Shown in pieces: positions 38,586 to 46,739 of a DNA stretch of 64,000 bases. How positions within the stretch are numbered: position 1 is the stretch's first letter; each line of letters starts with the position of its first letter. Source of the DNA: Sporosarcina sp. FSL K6-2383. GTDB lineage: Bacteria; Bacillota; Bacilli; Bacillales_A; Planococcaceae. The stretch covers positions 1,093,501-1,157,500 of the forward strand of contig NZ_CP152017.1 of NCBI RefSeq assembly GCF_038618305.1. The letters are read 5' to 3'. The notes under the pieces were generated by a model. The model did no database searches, was not told the DNA's origin, and saw only the letters and a list, made by a program, of their open reading frames with translations. The position numbers and the translations under genes were made by a program.

Positions 38586-40190
38586 CTGTCTACTCAACAA
38601 GTGACATCGCATTCGATAAAAGTTTTAGGGGAGTTAACGGCTGGAAGTGAAGAAATATTAACACCGCAAGCATTGGCGTTTCTACAAACTCTTCATGATA
38701 ACTTCGATGGGAGAAGGAAAGAGCTACTTGCAAAGCGGCAAGAGCGCCAACGTGATATTGATCGGGGGGGCAAACTGGATTTCTTGCCCGAAACGCAAAC
38801 TATCCGACAAGGGGATTGGACGATTGCGCCTCTTCCCGAAGATCTTGAGGATAGACGAGTAGAAATTACGGGTCCAGTTGACCGGAAAATGGTCATCAAT
38901 GCCTTGAATTCTGGTGCGAAAACCTTCATGGCTTGTTTTGAAGATGCGACATCTCCAACATGGGCAAACATGCTGGAAGGGCAACTCAATATGAGGGATG
39001 CTGTTCGTAGAACAATTGAATTTGAACAGCAGCCGAATGGCAAAACATATAAGTTAACCGATGAGATTGCTGTATTGATGATTCGCCCGCGTGGGTTGCA
39101 TTTATCGGAGAAAAACATCTTTGTGAATGGCGAGCCGATTGCGGGAGGCTTCTTTGATTTTGGACTGTATATGTTCCATAATGCGAAAGAATTAATAGCA
39201 AGAGGCTCGGGACCGTACTTTTATTTACCAAAGCTGGAGAGTCATTTGGAGGCGAGATTGTGGAATGATGTGTTTGTTTTTGCACAGCGGCAACTTGGTA
39301 TTCCAAACGGTACAATCCGGGCAACAGTATTAATTGAAACGATTATGGCGGCGTTTGAGATGGATGAAATCTTGTATGAGCTACGGGATCATTCCGCAGG
39401 CTTGAATTGTGGGCGTTGGGATTATATTTTCAGCTTTATCAAACGACTGCGCAATCGTTCGGATGTTATTTTACCAGATCGTGGGCAAGTGACGATGACG
39501 TCTCCGTTCATGCGGGCGTACACATTGCTTTGTGTGCAAACTTGTCATAAACGGAATGCACCAGCCATTGGGGGAATGGCGGCGCAAATTCCGATTAAAA
39601 ATGATACGCAAGCAAACGAAGAAGCTTTTGCTAAAGTGAGTGAGGATAAGCGTCGAGAAGCAACAGACGGACATGACGGCACATGGGTAGCGCATCCAGG
39701 GCTAGTCGCTGTCGCTTTGGAGCAATTCAACGAACATATGCCGACGCCGAATCAGATTGATCGAAAACGGCAGGATGTCCAGGTGACTGCGGAGGATTTA
39801 GTGGAAGTGCCATTTGGAACGATTACGGAGCAAGGACTGCGCGTGAATTGCAGTGTCGGTGTTCAGTATATTGCTTCTTGGTTGAGAGGAAATGGTGCAG
39901 TGCCCATAAATAATTTGATGGAAGACGCTGCGACCGCAGAAATTTCGAGGTCACAAGTATGGCAATGGATTCGCCATGCACAAGGGAAATTGGAGGATGG
40001 TCGCGATATTTCAGAACAATTGGTGTCGGATATATTGAAGGAAGAATTAGAATTGATTCGACAGACAGTCGGTGAAGGTAATTTCCACATTGGGAAATAC
40101 GAAGAGGCGGCTGAACTATTTTCAACATTGACCTTGCAAAATAATTTTATAGAGTTTTTGACCTTGCCTGGGTATGACAAAATAAAATGA
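38586..40190 (+). CDS. aceB: Malate synthase A, probable CTG start
   Basis: 534 residues if translation begins at CTG 38586. The RBS AGGAGGG (38571-38577) sits 8 bases before it, and the protein then reads (M)[17 protein letters not shown], the normal N-terminus of this family. An ATG in frame at 38520 lies in the upstream hairpin, has no RBS and would add 22 unrelated residues. It condenses glyoxylate with acetyl-CoA to malate. Motifs include [44 protein letters not shown] and the C-terminal catalytic region [14 protein letters not shown]. Together with aceA it completes the glyoxylate shunt. Confidence 0.93.
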   Translation: MSTQQVTSHSIKVLGELTAGSEEILTPQALAFLQTLHDNFDGRRKELLAKRQERQRDIDRGGKLDFLPETQTIRQGDWTIAPLPEDLEDRRVEITGPVDRKMVINALNSGAKTFMACFEDATSPTWANMLEGQLNMRDAVRRTIEFEQQPNGKTYKLTDEIAVLMIRPRGLHLSEKNIFVNGEPIAGGFFDFGLYMFHNAKELIARGSGPYFYLPKLESHLEARLWNDVFVFAQRQLGIPNGTIRATVLIETIMAAFEMDEILYELRDHSAGLNCGRWDYIFSFIKRLRNRSDVILPDRGQVTMTSPFMRAYTLLCVQTCHKRNAPAIGGMAAQIPIKNDTQANEEAFAKVSEDKRREATDGHDGTWVAHPGLVAVALEQFNEHMPTPNQIDRKRQDVQVTAEDLVEVPFGTITEQGLRVNCSVGVQYIASWLRGNGAVPINNLMEDAATAEISRSQVWQWIRHAQGKLEDGRDISEQLVSDILKEELELIRQTVGEGNFHIGKYEEAAELFSTLTLQNNFIEFLTLPGYDKIK

Positions 40191-40213
40191 ATCAACATTA
40201 TAATCCGAACAAG

Positions 40214-40338
40214 GTTGATTAACGCTTCAGGCGGACGCTTTCCGCGGGCACGGCTTCAATCTCCTCGTCACTACGTTCCTGCGGGGCTTTCAGCTCGCGC
40301 TGTTCCCGCAGGAGTCGCCGCCCTATGCTCCAATCAAC
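40214..40338. repeat. 125-bp GC-rich intergenic repeat with terminal inverted repeats
   Basis: The element is bounded by GTTGATT (40214-40220) and AATCAAC (40332-40338). It contains CTTTCCGCGGGCACGGCTTC and a long hairpin CCTGCGGG/CCCGCAGG (about 40278-40313). It is far more GC-rich than its surroundings. From memory it resembles a repeat that recurs between genes in many Bacillaceae genomes; copy number cannot be checked here. Confidence 0.65.
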
Positions 40339-40446
40339 GAAAGTAGACTGTTATAGTTACGAACACTACAACAGAAAATCATATAATGATTCTCTTTTTA
40401 GTGATAATAAGTAATTAAAAAATCGAGTAAAATGGAGGAGATTAGT

Positions 40447-40575
40447 ATGCAAACGAACACGAACAGAAGTGACAAGCCAAAGAAAATTTGTCGGGAATGT
40501 GGTTGTGAAATCGTAGAGAAGGTGGACTCTCCTCTTTACGAGTGTGAGCGGTGTATGGGTTTAAATGAAGAATGA
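40447..40575 (+). CDS. Small zinc-ribbon protein (42 residues)
   Basis: A short gene with a strong RBS (TGGAGGAG, 7-8 bases before the ATG) coding 42 residues. Two Cys pairs are visible: CRECGC (15-20) and CERC (33-36), a four-Cys zinc-ribbon layout. It is similar in size and Cys pattern to the YhfH family of Bacillus, whose function is unknown. A hairpin with a T-run (AACGGC...GCCGTT, 40583-40622) follows, so it can be its own transcript. Confidence 0.75.
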   Translation: MQTNTNRSDKPKKICRECGCEIVEKVDSPLYECERCMGLNEE

Positions 40576-40580
40576 TTGTA

Positions 40581-40622
40581 GAAACGGCTCTATTTCTTTG
40601 CGTGGGGAGTGGGCCGTTTTTA
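40581..40622 (+). terminator. Terminator after the zinc-ribbon gene
   Basis: AAACGGC pairs with GCCGTTT, loop about 22 bases, followed by TTTTT. Confidence 0.65.
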
Positions 40623-40726
40623 TCGTTAATAAAGGGTTTTCGTGATGTCTATTGAAGTAATTTAGTAATCATGTATGATGAGGCTAGACTTCACAAGTAA
40701 TCTGAAAAAAGTAAGGGGGAATTTTT

Positions 40727-41893
40727 ATGCGTAATGAAGAAATGTTATTAATACCAGGACCAACGCCAGTAGTCGATTCGATTTATGATGCGATGGCGAG
40801 TGAAACGAGAGGACATACGGATCCGCGCTTTGTCGCCATTTATAAAAACGCCATTGAGCAGACGAGGGCAATGCTGCAAACAGATGGGGAAGTGTTTGTC
40901 GTTGCTGGTTCGGGAACGATTGCGATGGAAATGGCGCTCGTCAACACAGTTGTTGCTGGTGAAAAAATCCTAGTCATTAGTCAAGGCTATTTCGGCGATC
41001 GCTTTATTACACTAGGGCAGGCCTTTGGTATTGAAGTGGATGTGCTGCAAGCGGAATGGGGCAAGCAAGTAGCTCCGGCAGATGTGGAGGCGAAACTGGC
41101 AGCAGGGCAGTATAAAGCAGTGACGGTTACACATGCCGATACTTCGACAGGCGTTGCAGCTAACCTGGATGCGCTCGTACCAATCGTGAAAAAACATGGA
41201 GCACTTGTCATTTTGGATGGTGTCTGTGCAACGGCTGCGATGGAAGAGGATATGGGCAAAACTTACGGTGATCCTAACTATAAGATTGATATTATTTTAA
41301 CAGGCTCCCAAAAAGCAATCGGCGTACCACCGGGACTGGCGATTGTTGCCTTTAACCAAACCGCGCTGGCTGCACGGAAGCAAATTGAGCGTGTGCCAGC
41401 TTATTATTGCGATATTTACAATTGGATTCCGATTATGAATGATCCATCCAAATACTTTGCTACACCTCCTGTGAACTTGATTTATGCTTATGATGAAGGG
41501 ATGCGTCTCGTTTCGGAAGAGGGTATGTCGGCAAGAATTAGACGCCACACTGCATTTGGTAAAGCGGTGCGTGCTTCTCTAGGCGAATACGGCATGACAG
41601 CATTAGCCGATGAAACCGTTGCGGCTTCGACGTTGAGCTGTATTCTTTATCCGGAAGGCGTAGACGATGTGGTATTCCGTTCAGCACTGGCGAAAAAAGG
41701 TGTCATTGTCGCAGGCTCGCTTGCTCATTTAGCAGGAAAAGCCTTCCGTATTGGACATATGGGCAATACGACGGAAGAAATGTTAGAACAAGCCATCCGT
41801 TCAATCGGCGAAACGTTGAATCAAATCGGACACGCTGTTGATGTAGAGAAGGCTGTTGGGCGGTTTAAGGAAGAAGTTTTGTTAGGCGTTTAA
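40727..41893 (+). CDS. Class V aminotransferase (alanine/serine-glyoxylate type)
   Basis: 388 residues, fold-type I PLP enzyme. The N-terminal LLIPGPTPVVDSIYDAM and GHTDPRF, the HADTSTGVAANLD motif and the PLP lysine in TGSQKAIGVPPG mark the AGXT/PucG/serine-pyruvate aminotransferase family, which typically transfers an amino group to glyoxylate to give glycine. Its position next to aceA-aceB fits a role in using glyoxylate. The amino donor (alanine, serine or ureidoglycine) cannot be decided; no purine-degradation genes are nearby. The RBS is AAGGGGGAA. Confidence 0.87.
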   Translation: MRNEEMLLIPGPTPVVDSIYDAMASETRGHTDPRFVAIYKNAIEQTRAMLQTDGEVFVVAGSGTIAMEMALVNTVVAGEKILVISQGYFGDRFITLGQAFGIEVDVLQAEWGKQVAPADVEAKLAAGQYKAVTVTHADTSTGVAANLDALVPIVKKHGALVILDGVCATAAMEEDMGKTYGDPNYKIDIILTGSQKAIGVPPGLAIVAFNQTALAARKQIERVPAYYCDIYNWIPIMNDPSKYFATPPVNLIYAYDEGMRLVSEEGMSARIRRHTAFGKAVRASLGEYGMTALADETVAASTLSCILYPEGVDDVVFRSALAKKGVIVAGSLAHLAGKAFRIGHMGNTTEEMLEQAIRSIGETLNQIGHAVDVEKAVGRFKEEVLLGV

Positions 41894-41903
41894 GAAGATA
41901 TGA

Positions 41904-41946
41904 GCAAGTCATTCTGGTGTAGACACTGGAATGACTTGTTTTTTAT
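41904..41946 (+). terminator. Rho-independent terminator after the aminotransferase gene
   Basis: CAAGTCATTC(T)GGTGT pairs with ACAC(T)GGAATGACTTG, followed by six T. Array D begins about 17 bases later. Confidence 0.9.
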
Positions 41947-41962
41947 GCTTGTTTACTGAAAA

Positions 41963-42445
41963 GATAGCTCAGTTCATCCGGCGTAGTCCAGTTTGCTGAA
42001 AAGGTAGTTCAGTTTCACCTTAAGGTAGTCGAGTTTGCGAAATCGGTAGTCCAATTCGCCCGGCGTAGCTCAGTTTGCCGAAAGGGTAGTCCAGTTTCAG
42101 CATAAGGTAGTCGAGTTTACGAAATCGGTAGCTCAGTTCATCCGGCGTAGCTCAGTTTGCTGAAAAGGTAGTTCAGTTCATCCGGCGTAGCTCAGTTTGC
42201 TGAAAAGGTAGTTCAGTTCGCCCGGCGTAGCTCAGTTTGCCGAAAAGGTAGTCCAGTTTCAGCATAAGGTAGTCGAGTTCACGAAATCGGTAGCTCAGTT
42301 CATCCGGCGTAACTCAGTTTGCTGAAAAGGTAGTCCAGTTTCACCTTAAGGTAGTCGAGTTTGCGAAATCGGTAGCTCAGTTCATCCGGCGTAGCTCAGT
42401 TTGCCGAAAGGGTAGTCCAGTTTTCCAAATAGGTAGCCCAGTTTC
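41963..42445 (+). repeat. Intergenic short tandem array D (24 units, core TAGTCCAGTT / TAGCTCAGTT)
   Basis: TAG of successive units starts at 41965, 41984, 42005, 42026, 42047, 42066, 42087, 42108, 42129, 42148, 42169, 42188, 42209, 42228, 42249, 42270, 42291, 42310 (here TAA), 42331, 42352, 42373, 42392, 42413 and 42434. Every step is 19 or 21. Short units usually end CATCCGGCG or GCCCGGCG; long ones end TTTGCTGAAAAGG, TTTGCGAAATCGG or TTTCAGCATAAGG, so units of several types are shuffled. It is the longest array in the window and fills most of the gap before fruR. No reading frame survives it. Confidence 0.92.
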
Positions 42446-42505
42446 AAAGTTAAGCCGTACAACCTCTCAATTTCAATTAATTAACCCTATCAAACAGTTA
42501 TATTC

Positions 42506-42550
42506 AATCAAAAACAATCATTAATTAATCATTTATGACTGTTTTTGATT
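42506..42550. promoter_or_regulatory. Inverted-repeat operator upstream of fruR
   Basis: AATCAAAAAC (42506-42515) and GTTTTTGATT (42541-42550) are perfect inverted repeats around an AT-rich centre with further ATTAATTAAT symmetry. Expected to be the DeoR-family FruR operator because it lies just before the promoter of fruR. Confidence 0.6.
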
Positions 42551-42558
42551 ATTCGTGA

Positions 42559-42586
42559 TTGCTTTTAATCGTAATTCAGTTATAAT
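42559..42586 (+). promoter_or_regulatory. Promoter of the fru operon
   Basis: A TTGCTT (42559-42564) and a perfect -10 TATAAT (42581-42586) are separated by 16 bases, directly downstream of the inverted repeat. Confidence 0.6.
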
Positions 42587-42620
42587 TGAAATATACAGAA
42601 AACAGTGGAGGTGATTATTC

Positions 42621-43373
42621 ATGTTAACTTCAGAGAGACATCAGCTCATCTTGCAAATTGTCAAGGAACAGGGCGTTGTGAAAATACAAGATTTGGTGGA
42701 TGCGACACAGGCTTCTGAGTCAACGATTCGAAGAGATTTAACAGTACTGGAAGAGGAACAATTTTTAAAGCGTGTACATGGCGGCGCAGCTAAATTGCAT
42801 GGGATGATTATTGAACCGAGCATGCCAGAAAAAGTGAATCGTAATTTGAGTGAGAAGCAAAAGATTGCGAAGTTTGCTGCCAGTTTAGTTGAGGAAGGTG
42901 ATTGCATTTATTTGGATGCTGGTTCAACGATTACGGAAATGATCGATTACCTACCGGAAAAAGATCTTGTTGTCGTAACAAATGGCTTGATGCATGTCGA
43001 GCGATTATTGGATAAGGGGATACGCGTCTATGTGACTGGCGGTTATGCGAAAGCGGGGACTCGAGCACTGGCGGGTGGTAGTGCATTAATCAGCTTGGAG
43101 CAATATCACTTTGACAAGTGTTTTTTAGGGGCAAATGGTATTCATACGGTGCATGGATTTACGACACCTGATCCTGAGGAAGCTTTGGTGAAAAAGAAAG
43201 CGCTGTCAATGTCGCGAGAAACGTTTGTGCTGGCAGACAACACGAAGTTTGGTGAGATTTCATTTGCTAAAATAACGGATTTGAAAAAGATTACGATTAT
43301 TACAGATGCGTTAGATGAAGACATCATAGATTTATATAAAGATAAAACAACAGTAAGGGTTGTGACCTCATGA
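42621..43373 (+). CDS. fruR: DeoR-family repressor of the fructose operon
   Basis: 250 residues. The N-terminal DeoR helix-turn-helix (RHQLILQIVKEQG...ASESTIRRDLTVLEEEQFLKRVHGGA) is followed by the sugar-phosphate-binding DeoRC domain (IYLDAGSTITEM, VTNGLMHVERL, FLGANGIHTVHGFTTPDPEEA). The effector is expected to be fructose-1-phosphate. The RBS is GTGGAGGTG. Its stop overlaps the fruK start by 4 bases. Confidence 0.93.
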   Translation: MLTSERHQLILQIVKEQGVVKIQDLVDATQASESTIRRDLTVLEEEQFLKRVHGGAAKLHGMIIEPSMPEKVNRNLSEKQKIAKFAASLVEEGDCIYLDAGSTITEMIDYLPEKDLVVVTNGLMHVERLLDKGIRVYVTGGYAKAGTRALAGGSALISLEQYHFDKCFLGANGIHTVHGFTTPDPEEALVKKKALSMSRETFVLADNTKFGEISFAKITDLKKITIITDALDEDIIDLYKDKTTVRVVTS

Positions 43374-44290
43374 TTTATACAATGACATTAAATCCTTCGA
43401 TTGATTACTTAATCACACTCGAACAGCTACAACTGGGTGCGTTAAATCGGATTGAACACGATGCCAAATTTCCTGGTGGAAAAGGCATTAATGTATCACG
43501 CGTGCTGAAACGTTTAGGAGTGGACAGTAGGCCGTTAGGGTTTATCGGTGGCTTTACAGGTGCTTATTTGGAACGTTATTTAGAAGCAGAGCAGATTACA
43601 ACAGATTTTGTGCATGTCAAAGAAGATACAAGAATTAATGTGAAATTAACGACGGATGTTGAAACGGAGATTAATGGGCAAGGACCGATGATTACCAAAG
43701 CGGAGTATGAACAGCTCCAAGTGAAAATTAAGTATCTTCCGGAAGGCAGCACGTTAATTTTATCAGGCAGTGTACCGGCGGCTTTACCGGAGACAACGTA
43801 TGAGGATTTAATCAAACTTTGTGTGGCAAATGGTGTGCAGTTTGTGGTGGATGCGGAAGGTGAGTTATTACAGAAAGCAATTACGTATCGCCCGTTCCTC
43901 ATCAAGCCAAATCACCATGAATTGGGCGGATTATTTAATGTGGAGATTGCAGAACCAGCGGCAGCGATTCCCTATGCAAGGCAATTAGTCGAGCAAGGCG
44001 CGCAAAATGTCATTGTTTCATTAGCTGGAAAAGGGGCGGTATTTGTCAATGCCAAGCTTGCGTTAATCTCTTCAGTGCCTACTGGTGAATTAAAAAGTTC
44101 AGTAGGTGCAGGCGATTCGTTGGTGGCAGGTTTTTTGGCGAAATATTTACAAACGAATGATGTTGAGGAAGCATTCAAGTATGGCGTGGCAACAGGTAGT
44201 GCAACGGCATTTTCTGTTGGCCTAGCGATGAAAGAAAAAATCGAACAGTTATACCCACAAATCTCAATTATTGAAAGGAGCGAATTCTAA
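43370..44290 (+). CDS. fruK: 1-phosphofructokinase
   Basis: 306 residues, PfkB family. It phosphorylates fructose-1-phosphate, the product of the PTS, to fructose-1,6-bisphosphate. Signatures are FPGGKGINVSRVLKRLG and the catalytic SSVGAGDSLVAGFLA. Its start overlaps fruR and its stop shares one base with the fruA start (TAATG), so the three genes are tightly coupled. Confidence 0.95.
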   Translation: MIYTMTLNPSIDYLITLEQLQLGALNRIEHDAKFPGGKGINVSRVLKRLGVDSRPLGFIGGFTGAYLERYLEAEQITTDFVHVKEDTRINVKLTTDVETEINGQGPMITKAEYEQLQVKIKYLPEGSTLILSGSVPAALPETTYEDLIKLCVANGVQFVVDAEGELLQKAITYRPFLIKPNHHELGGLFNVEIAEPAAAIPYARQLVEQGAQNVIVSLAGKGAVFVNAKLALISSVPTGELKSSVGAGDSLVAGFLAKYLQTNDVEEAFKYGVATGSATAFSVGLAMKEKIEQLYPQISIIERSEF

Positions 44291-46152
44291 TGAAAATCAC
44301 TGATTTATTAACAAAAGAAACGATTGTTTTGTCCATGAGGGGTACCGATAAAAAGGGCGCCATTGAGGAACTGGTCACCCAACTAGATCGAGCAGGGAAG
44401 CTTGCTGATCCTGCTCGATTTACAGCAGCCATTTTAGCAAGGGAAGCACAAAGTACGACAGGTATTGGTGAGGGCATTGCGATTCCACATGCTAAAACAA
44501 CAGCTGTGAAAGCACCGGCAATTGCGTTTGGGAAATCACAAACAGGTATTGAATATGAGTCATTAGATAATAAACCAGCTCATTTGTTTTTCATGATTGC
44601 AGCACCGGATGGCGCGAATGATACGCATTTAGCAGCGCTAGCACGCCTTTCAGGTATGTTGATGAATGACAAGGTTCGAAAATTACTATTGGCAGCTAAT
44701 TCAGAGGATGAAGTTCTAGAGATTATTAACGAGCATGATCAAGAAGAGGAAACAGTGAAAGCGGTTCCGACAGGTGGCCATACCATTGTAGCTGTGACAG
44801 CTTGTCCAACTGGAATTGCCCACACGTATATGGCGGCGGATGCTTTGAAGGCAAAAGCGGAAGAAATGGGCGTTTCGATTAAAGTAGAAACAAATGGTTC
44901 TGGTGGAGCTAAAAATGTATTAACGAAGGAAGATATTAAAAATGCAACGGCTGTTATTATTGCAGCGGATACAAAGGTGGATACCAATCGTTTTATTGGT
45001 AAACATGTGATTCAGGCACCGGTTGCAGCGGGGATTCGTCGCCCTCAGGAACTAATTGAAAAAGCGGTCAATCAGGACGCGCCGCTATTTAAAGGTGATG
45101 GTAACGAGAGTGCTAGTGAAGAGGGAGCAGCGAAGAAATCATACTTTTATAAGCATTTAATGAACGGTGTTTCCAATATGCTACCATTCGTCGTAGGTGG
45201 TGGGATTTTAATCGCAATTTCGTTTATGTTTGGTATTCTTTCAGCTAATCCAGATGATCCATCCTACAATGAATTCGCAGCGGCACTCATGACGATTGGT
45301 GGCGGCAATGCGTTTGGATTAATGATTCCTGTTCTTGCTGGTTTTATCGCGATGAGTATTGGTGATCGTCCAGGATTTGCGCCGGGTATGGTTGGTGGCT
45401 TAATGGCAGCGACGGGCGGAGCTGGTTTTCTTGGTGGATTGATTGCCGGATTTTTAGCCGGCTATATCGTTCTATTACTGAAAAAGCTCTTTGCAGGACT
45501 ACCATCTTCATTGGAAGGGATCAAGCCTGTATTGCTCTACCCGTTATTCGGTATATTCTTAACGGGTGTAATCATGTTATTTGTAGTGATGGACCCGGTT
45601 ACAGCACTTAACGCAGGACTTTCAAATTGGTTGAATGGTTTAGGAACAGGGAACCTAGTGTTGATGGGCGTTATTCTTGGTGGAATGATGGCTGTTGATA
45701 TGGGTGGACCAATTAATAAAGCAGCCTTTACATTTGGTATTGCAATGATTGATGCGGGAAATTTTGCACCACACGCAGCCATTATGGCGGGCGGCATGGT
45801 GCCGCCACTTGGGATAGCACTTGCTACAACATTCTTTAAGAAAAAATTTACGAGGGCAGAGAAAGATGCCGGAAAAACGAACTATATTATGGGTGCAACC
45901 TTTATTACTGAAGGCGCCATCCCATTTGCAGCCGCAGACCCAATGCGCGTGTTACCAGCAGCGATTATCGGCTCCGCTGTTGCAGGTGGATTAACGGCGA
46001 TGTTTAAAATTGGTTTGCCAGCTCCACATGGTGGTATATTCGTTATTCCTATCATTGAAGGGAATCCATTCTTATACCTCCTTGCCATCGTAGTAGGGAG
46101 TTTGGTTACAGCGTTGATTGTAGGTCTATGGAAGAAACCTGTTCAGGTGTAA
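44290..46152 (+). CDS. fruA: Fructose PTS transporter, EIIABC fusion
   Basis: 620 residues in the order EIIA (about 1-145, phospho-His in GEGIAIPHAKT), EIIB (about 165-265, phospho-Cys in VTACPTGIAHTYMAADAL) and EIIC (about 285-618, around eight to ten membrane segments). It imports fructose as fructose-1-phosphate. The domain order is the usual one for Bacillus FruA. It is the last gene of the operon. Confidence 0.96.
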   Translation: MKITDLLTKETIVLSMRGTDKKGAIEELVTQLDRAGKLADPARFTAAILAREAQSTTGIGEGIAIPHAKTTAVKAPAIAFGKSQTGIEYESLDNKPAHLFFMIAAPDGANDTHLAALARLSGMLMNDKVRKLLLAANSEDEVLEIINEHDQEEETVKAVPTGGHTIVAVTACPTGIAHTYMAADALKAKAEEMGVSIKVETNGSGGAKNVLTKEDIKNATAVIIAADTKVDTNRFIGKHVIQAPVAAGIRRPQELIEKAVNQDAPLFKGDGNESASEEGAAKKSYFYKHLMNGVSNMLPFVVGGGILIAISFMFGILSANPDDPSYNEFAAALMTIGGGNAFGLMIPVLAGFIAMSIGDRPGFAPGMVGGLMAATGGAGFLGGLIAGFLAGYIVLLLKKLFAGLPSSLEGIKPVLLYPLFGIFLTGVIMLFVVMDPVTALNAGLSNWLNGLGTGNLVLMGVILGGMMAVDMGGPINKAAFTFGIAMIDAGNFAPHAAIMAGGMVPPLGIALATTFFKKKFTRAEKDAGKTNYIMGATFITEGAIPFAAADPMRVLPAAIIGSAVAGGLTAMFKIGLPAPHGGIFVIPIIEGNPFLYLLAIVVGSLVTALIVGLWKKPVQV

Positions 46153-46170
46153 TTAAATACGCTGTGATAA

Positions 46171-46206
46171 CCCCATTTCGTGTAGTTGCGAAATGGGGTT
46201 TTTATA
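46171..46206 (+). terminator. Rho-independent terminator of the fru operon
   Basis: AACCCCATTTCG pairs with CGAAATGGGGTT, loop of seven bases, followed by TTTT. Confidence 0.9.
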
Positions 46207-46280
46207 TGAGGAAAGGTAATCCCACGTGCAACCCGCGCTGGCCAGCATGCAAAGCTCTACAATAGAATATAATTTTTCGC

Positions 46281-46311
46281 TTGACCTTGACGTTAACGTC
46301 AATGCTAAACT
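46281..46311 (+). promoter_or_regulatory. MerR-type promoter/operator of the acyl-CoA operon
   Basis: A -35 TTGACC (46281-46286) and a -10 TAAACT (46306-46311) are separated by 19 bases, the over-long spacer typical of MerR-activated promoters. The perfect palindrome TTGACGTTAACGTCAA (46287-46302) fills the spacer. From memory it resembles the operator described for LiuR-type regulators of branched-chain and fatty-acid degradation. Confidence 0.85.
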
Positions 46312-46357
46312 AATGATAATGTTGAATATTCAAATATATCTAAAGGGGGAGGCAACC

Positions 46358-46735
46358 ATCAAGGATATTACTGAAGTTGCGAAGATATATGGGGTATCGA
46401 CGCGTACCATTCGTTATTATGAAGAGCTTGGGTTGCTGCAACCTGATCGAACAGAAGGCAACAAACGGATTTATTCGAAAGCGGAAAGCGTGAAATTGCA
46501 GCTTATCTTTCGAGGCAAGCGCTACGGATTTACATTGGATGAAATAAAGGAAATGATTTTGCTTTTTGATAAAGATCGTACGGGACGCAAACAATTGGAG
46601 CGTACCATTGAATTTGGCCATGAAAAAATTGATCAGGTGGAAGCGAAGATTCAAGAGCTGACAGACATGAAAGCGGAAATGGAGCAGCTTCTTGCTGGTT
46701 TCACGAACAAGCTAAACGACCTAAAGGGGGAATAG
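46358..46735 (+). CDS. MerR-family regulator of acyl-CoA metabolism (LiuR-like), probable ATC start
   Basis: 125 residues if it starts at ATC 46358, giving (M)KDITEVAKIYGVSTRTIRYYEELGLLQPDR, a standard MerR N-terminus. A strong RBS (AAGGGGGAGG, 46343-46352) lies 5 bases upstream, and no ATG, GTG or TTG occurs in frame until about 23 codons into the protein. In-frame ATGs further up (46226 to 46319) fall in or before the promoter. The winged helix-turn-helix is followed by a helix (about 72-120) for dimerisation; there are no Cys, so it is not a metal sensor. It probably controls itself and the two acyl-CoA genes directly downstream. Confidence 0.82.
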   Translation: MKDITEVAKIYGVSTRTIRYYEELGLLQPDRTEGNKRIYSKAESVKLQLIFRGKRYGFTLDEIKEMILLFDKDRTGRKQLERTIEFGHEKIDQVEAKIQELTDMKAEMEQLLAGFTNKLNDLKGE

Positions 46736-46739
46736 GGAG

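Noticed and set aside
41963..42445. CRISPR-like array
   Set aside because: Steps are 19-21 bases in total, the 'spacers' are a few recurring words rather than unique sequences, and no cas genes are present.
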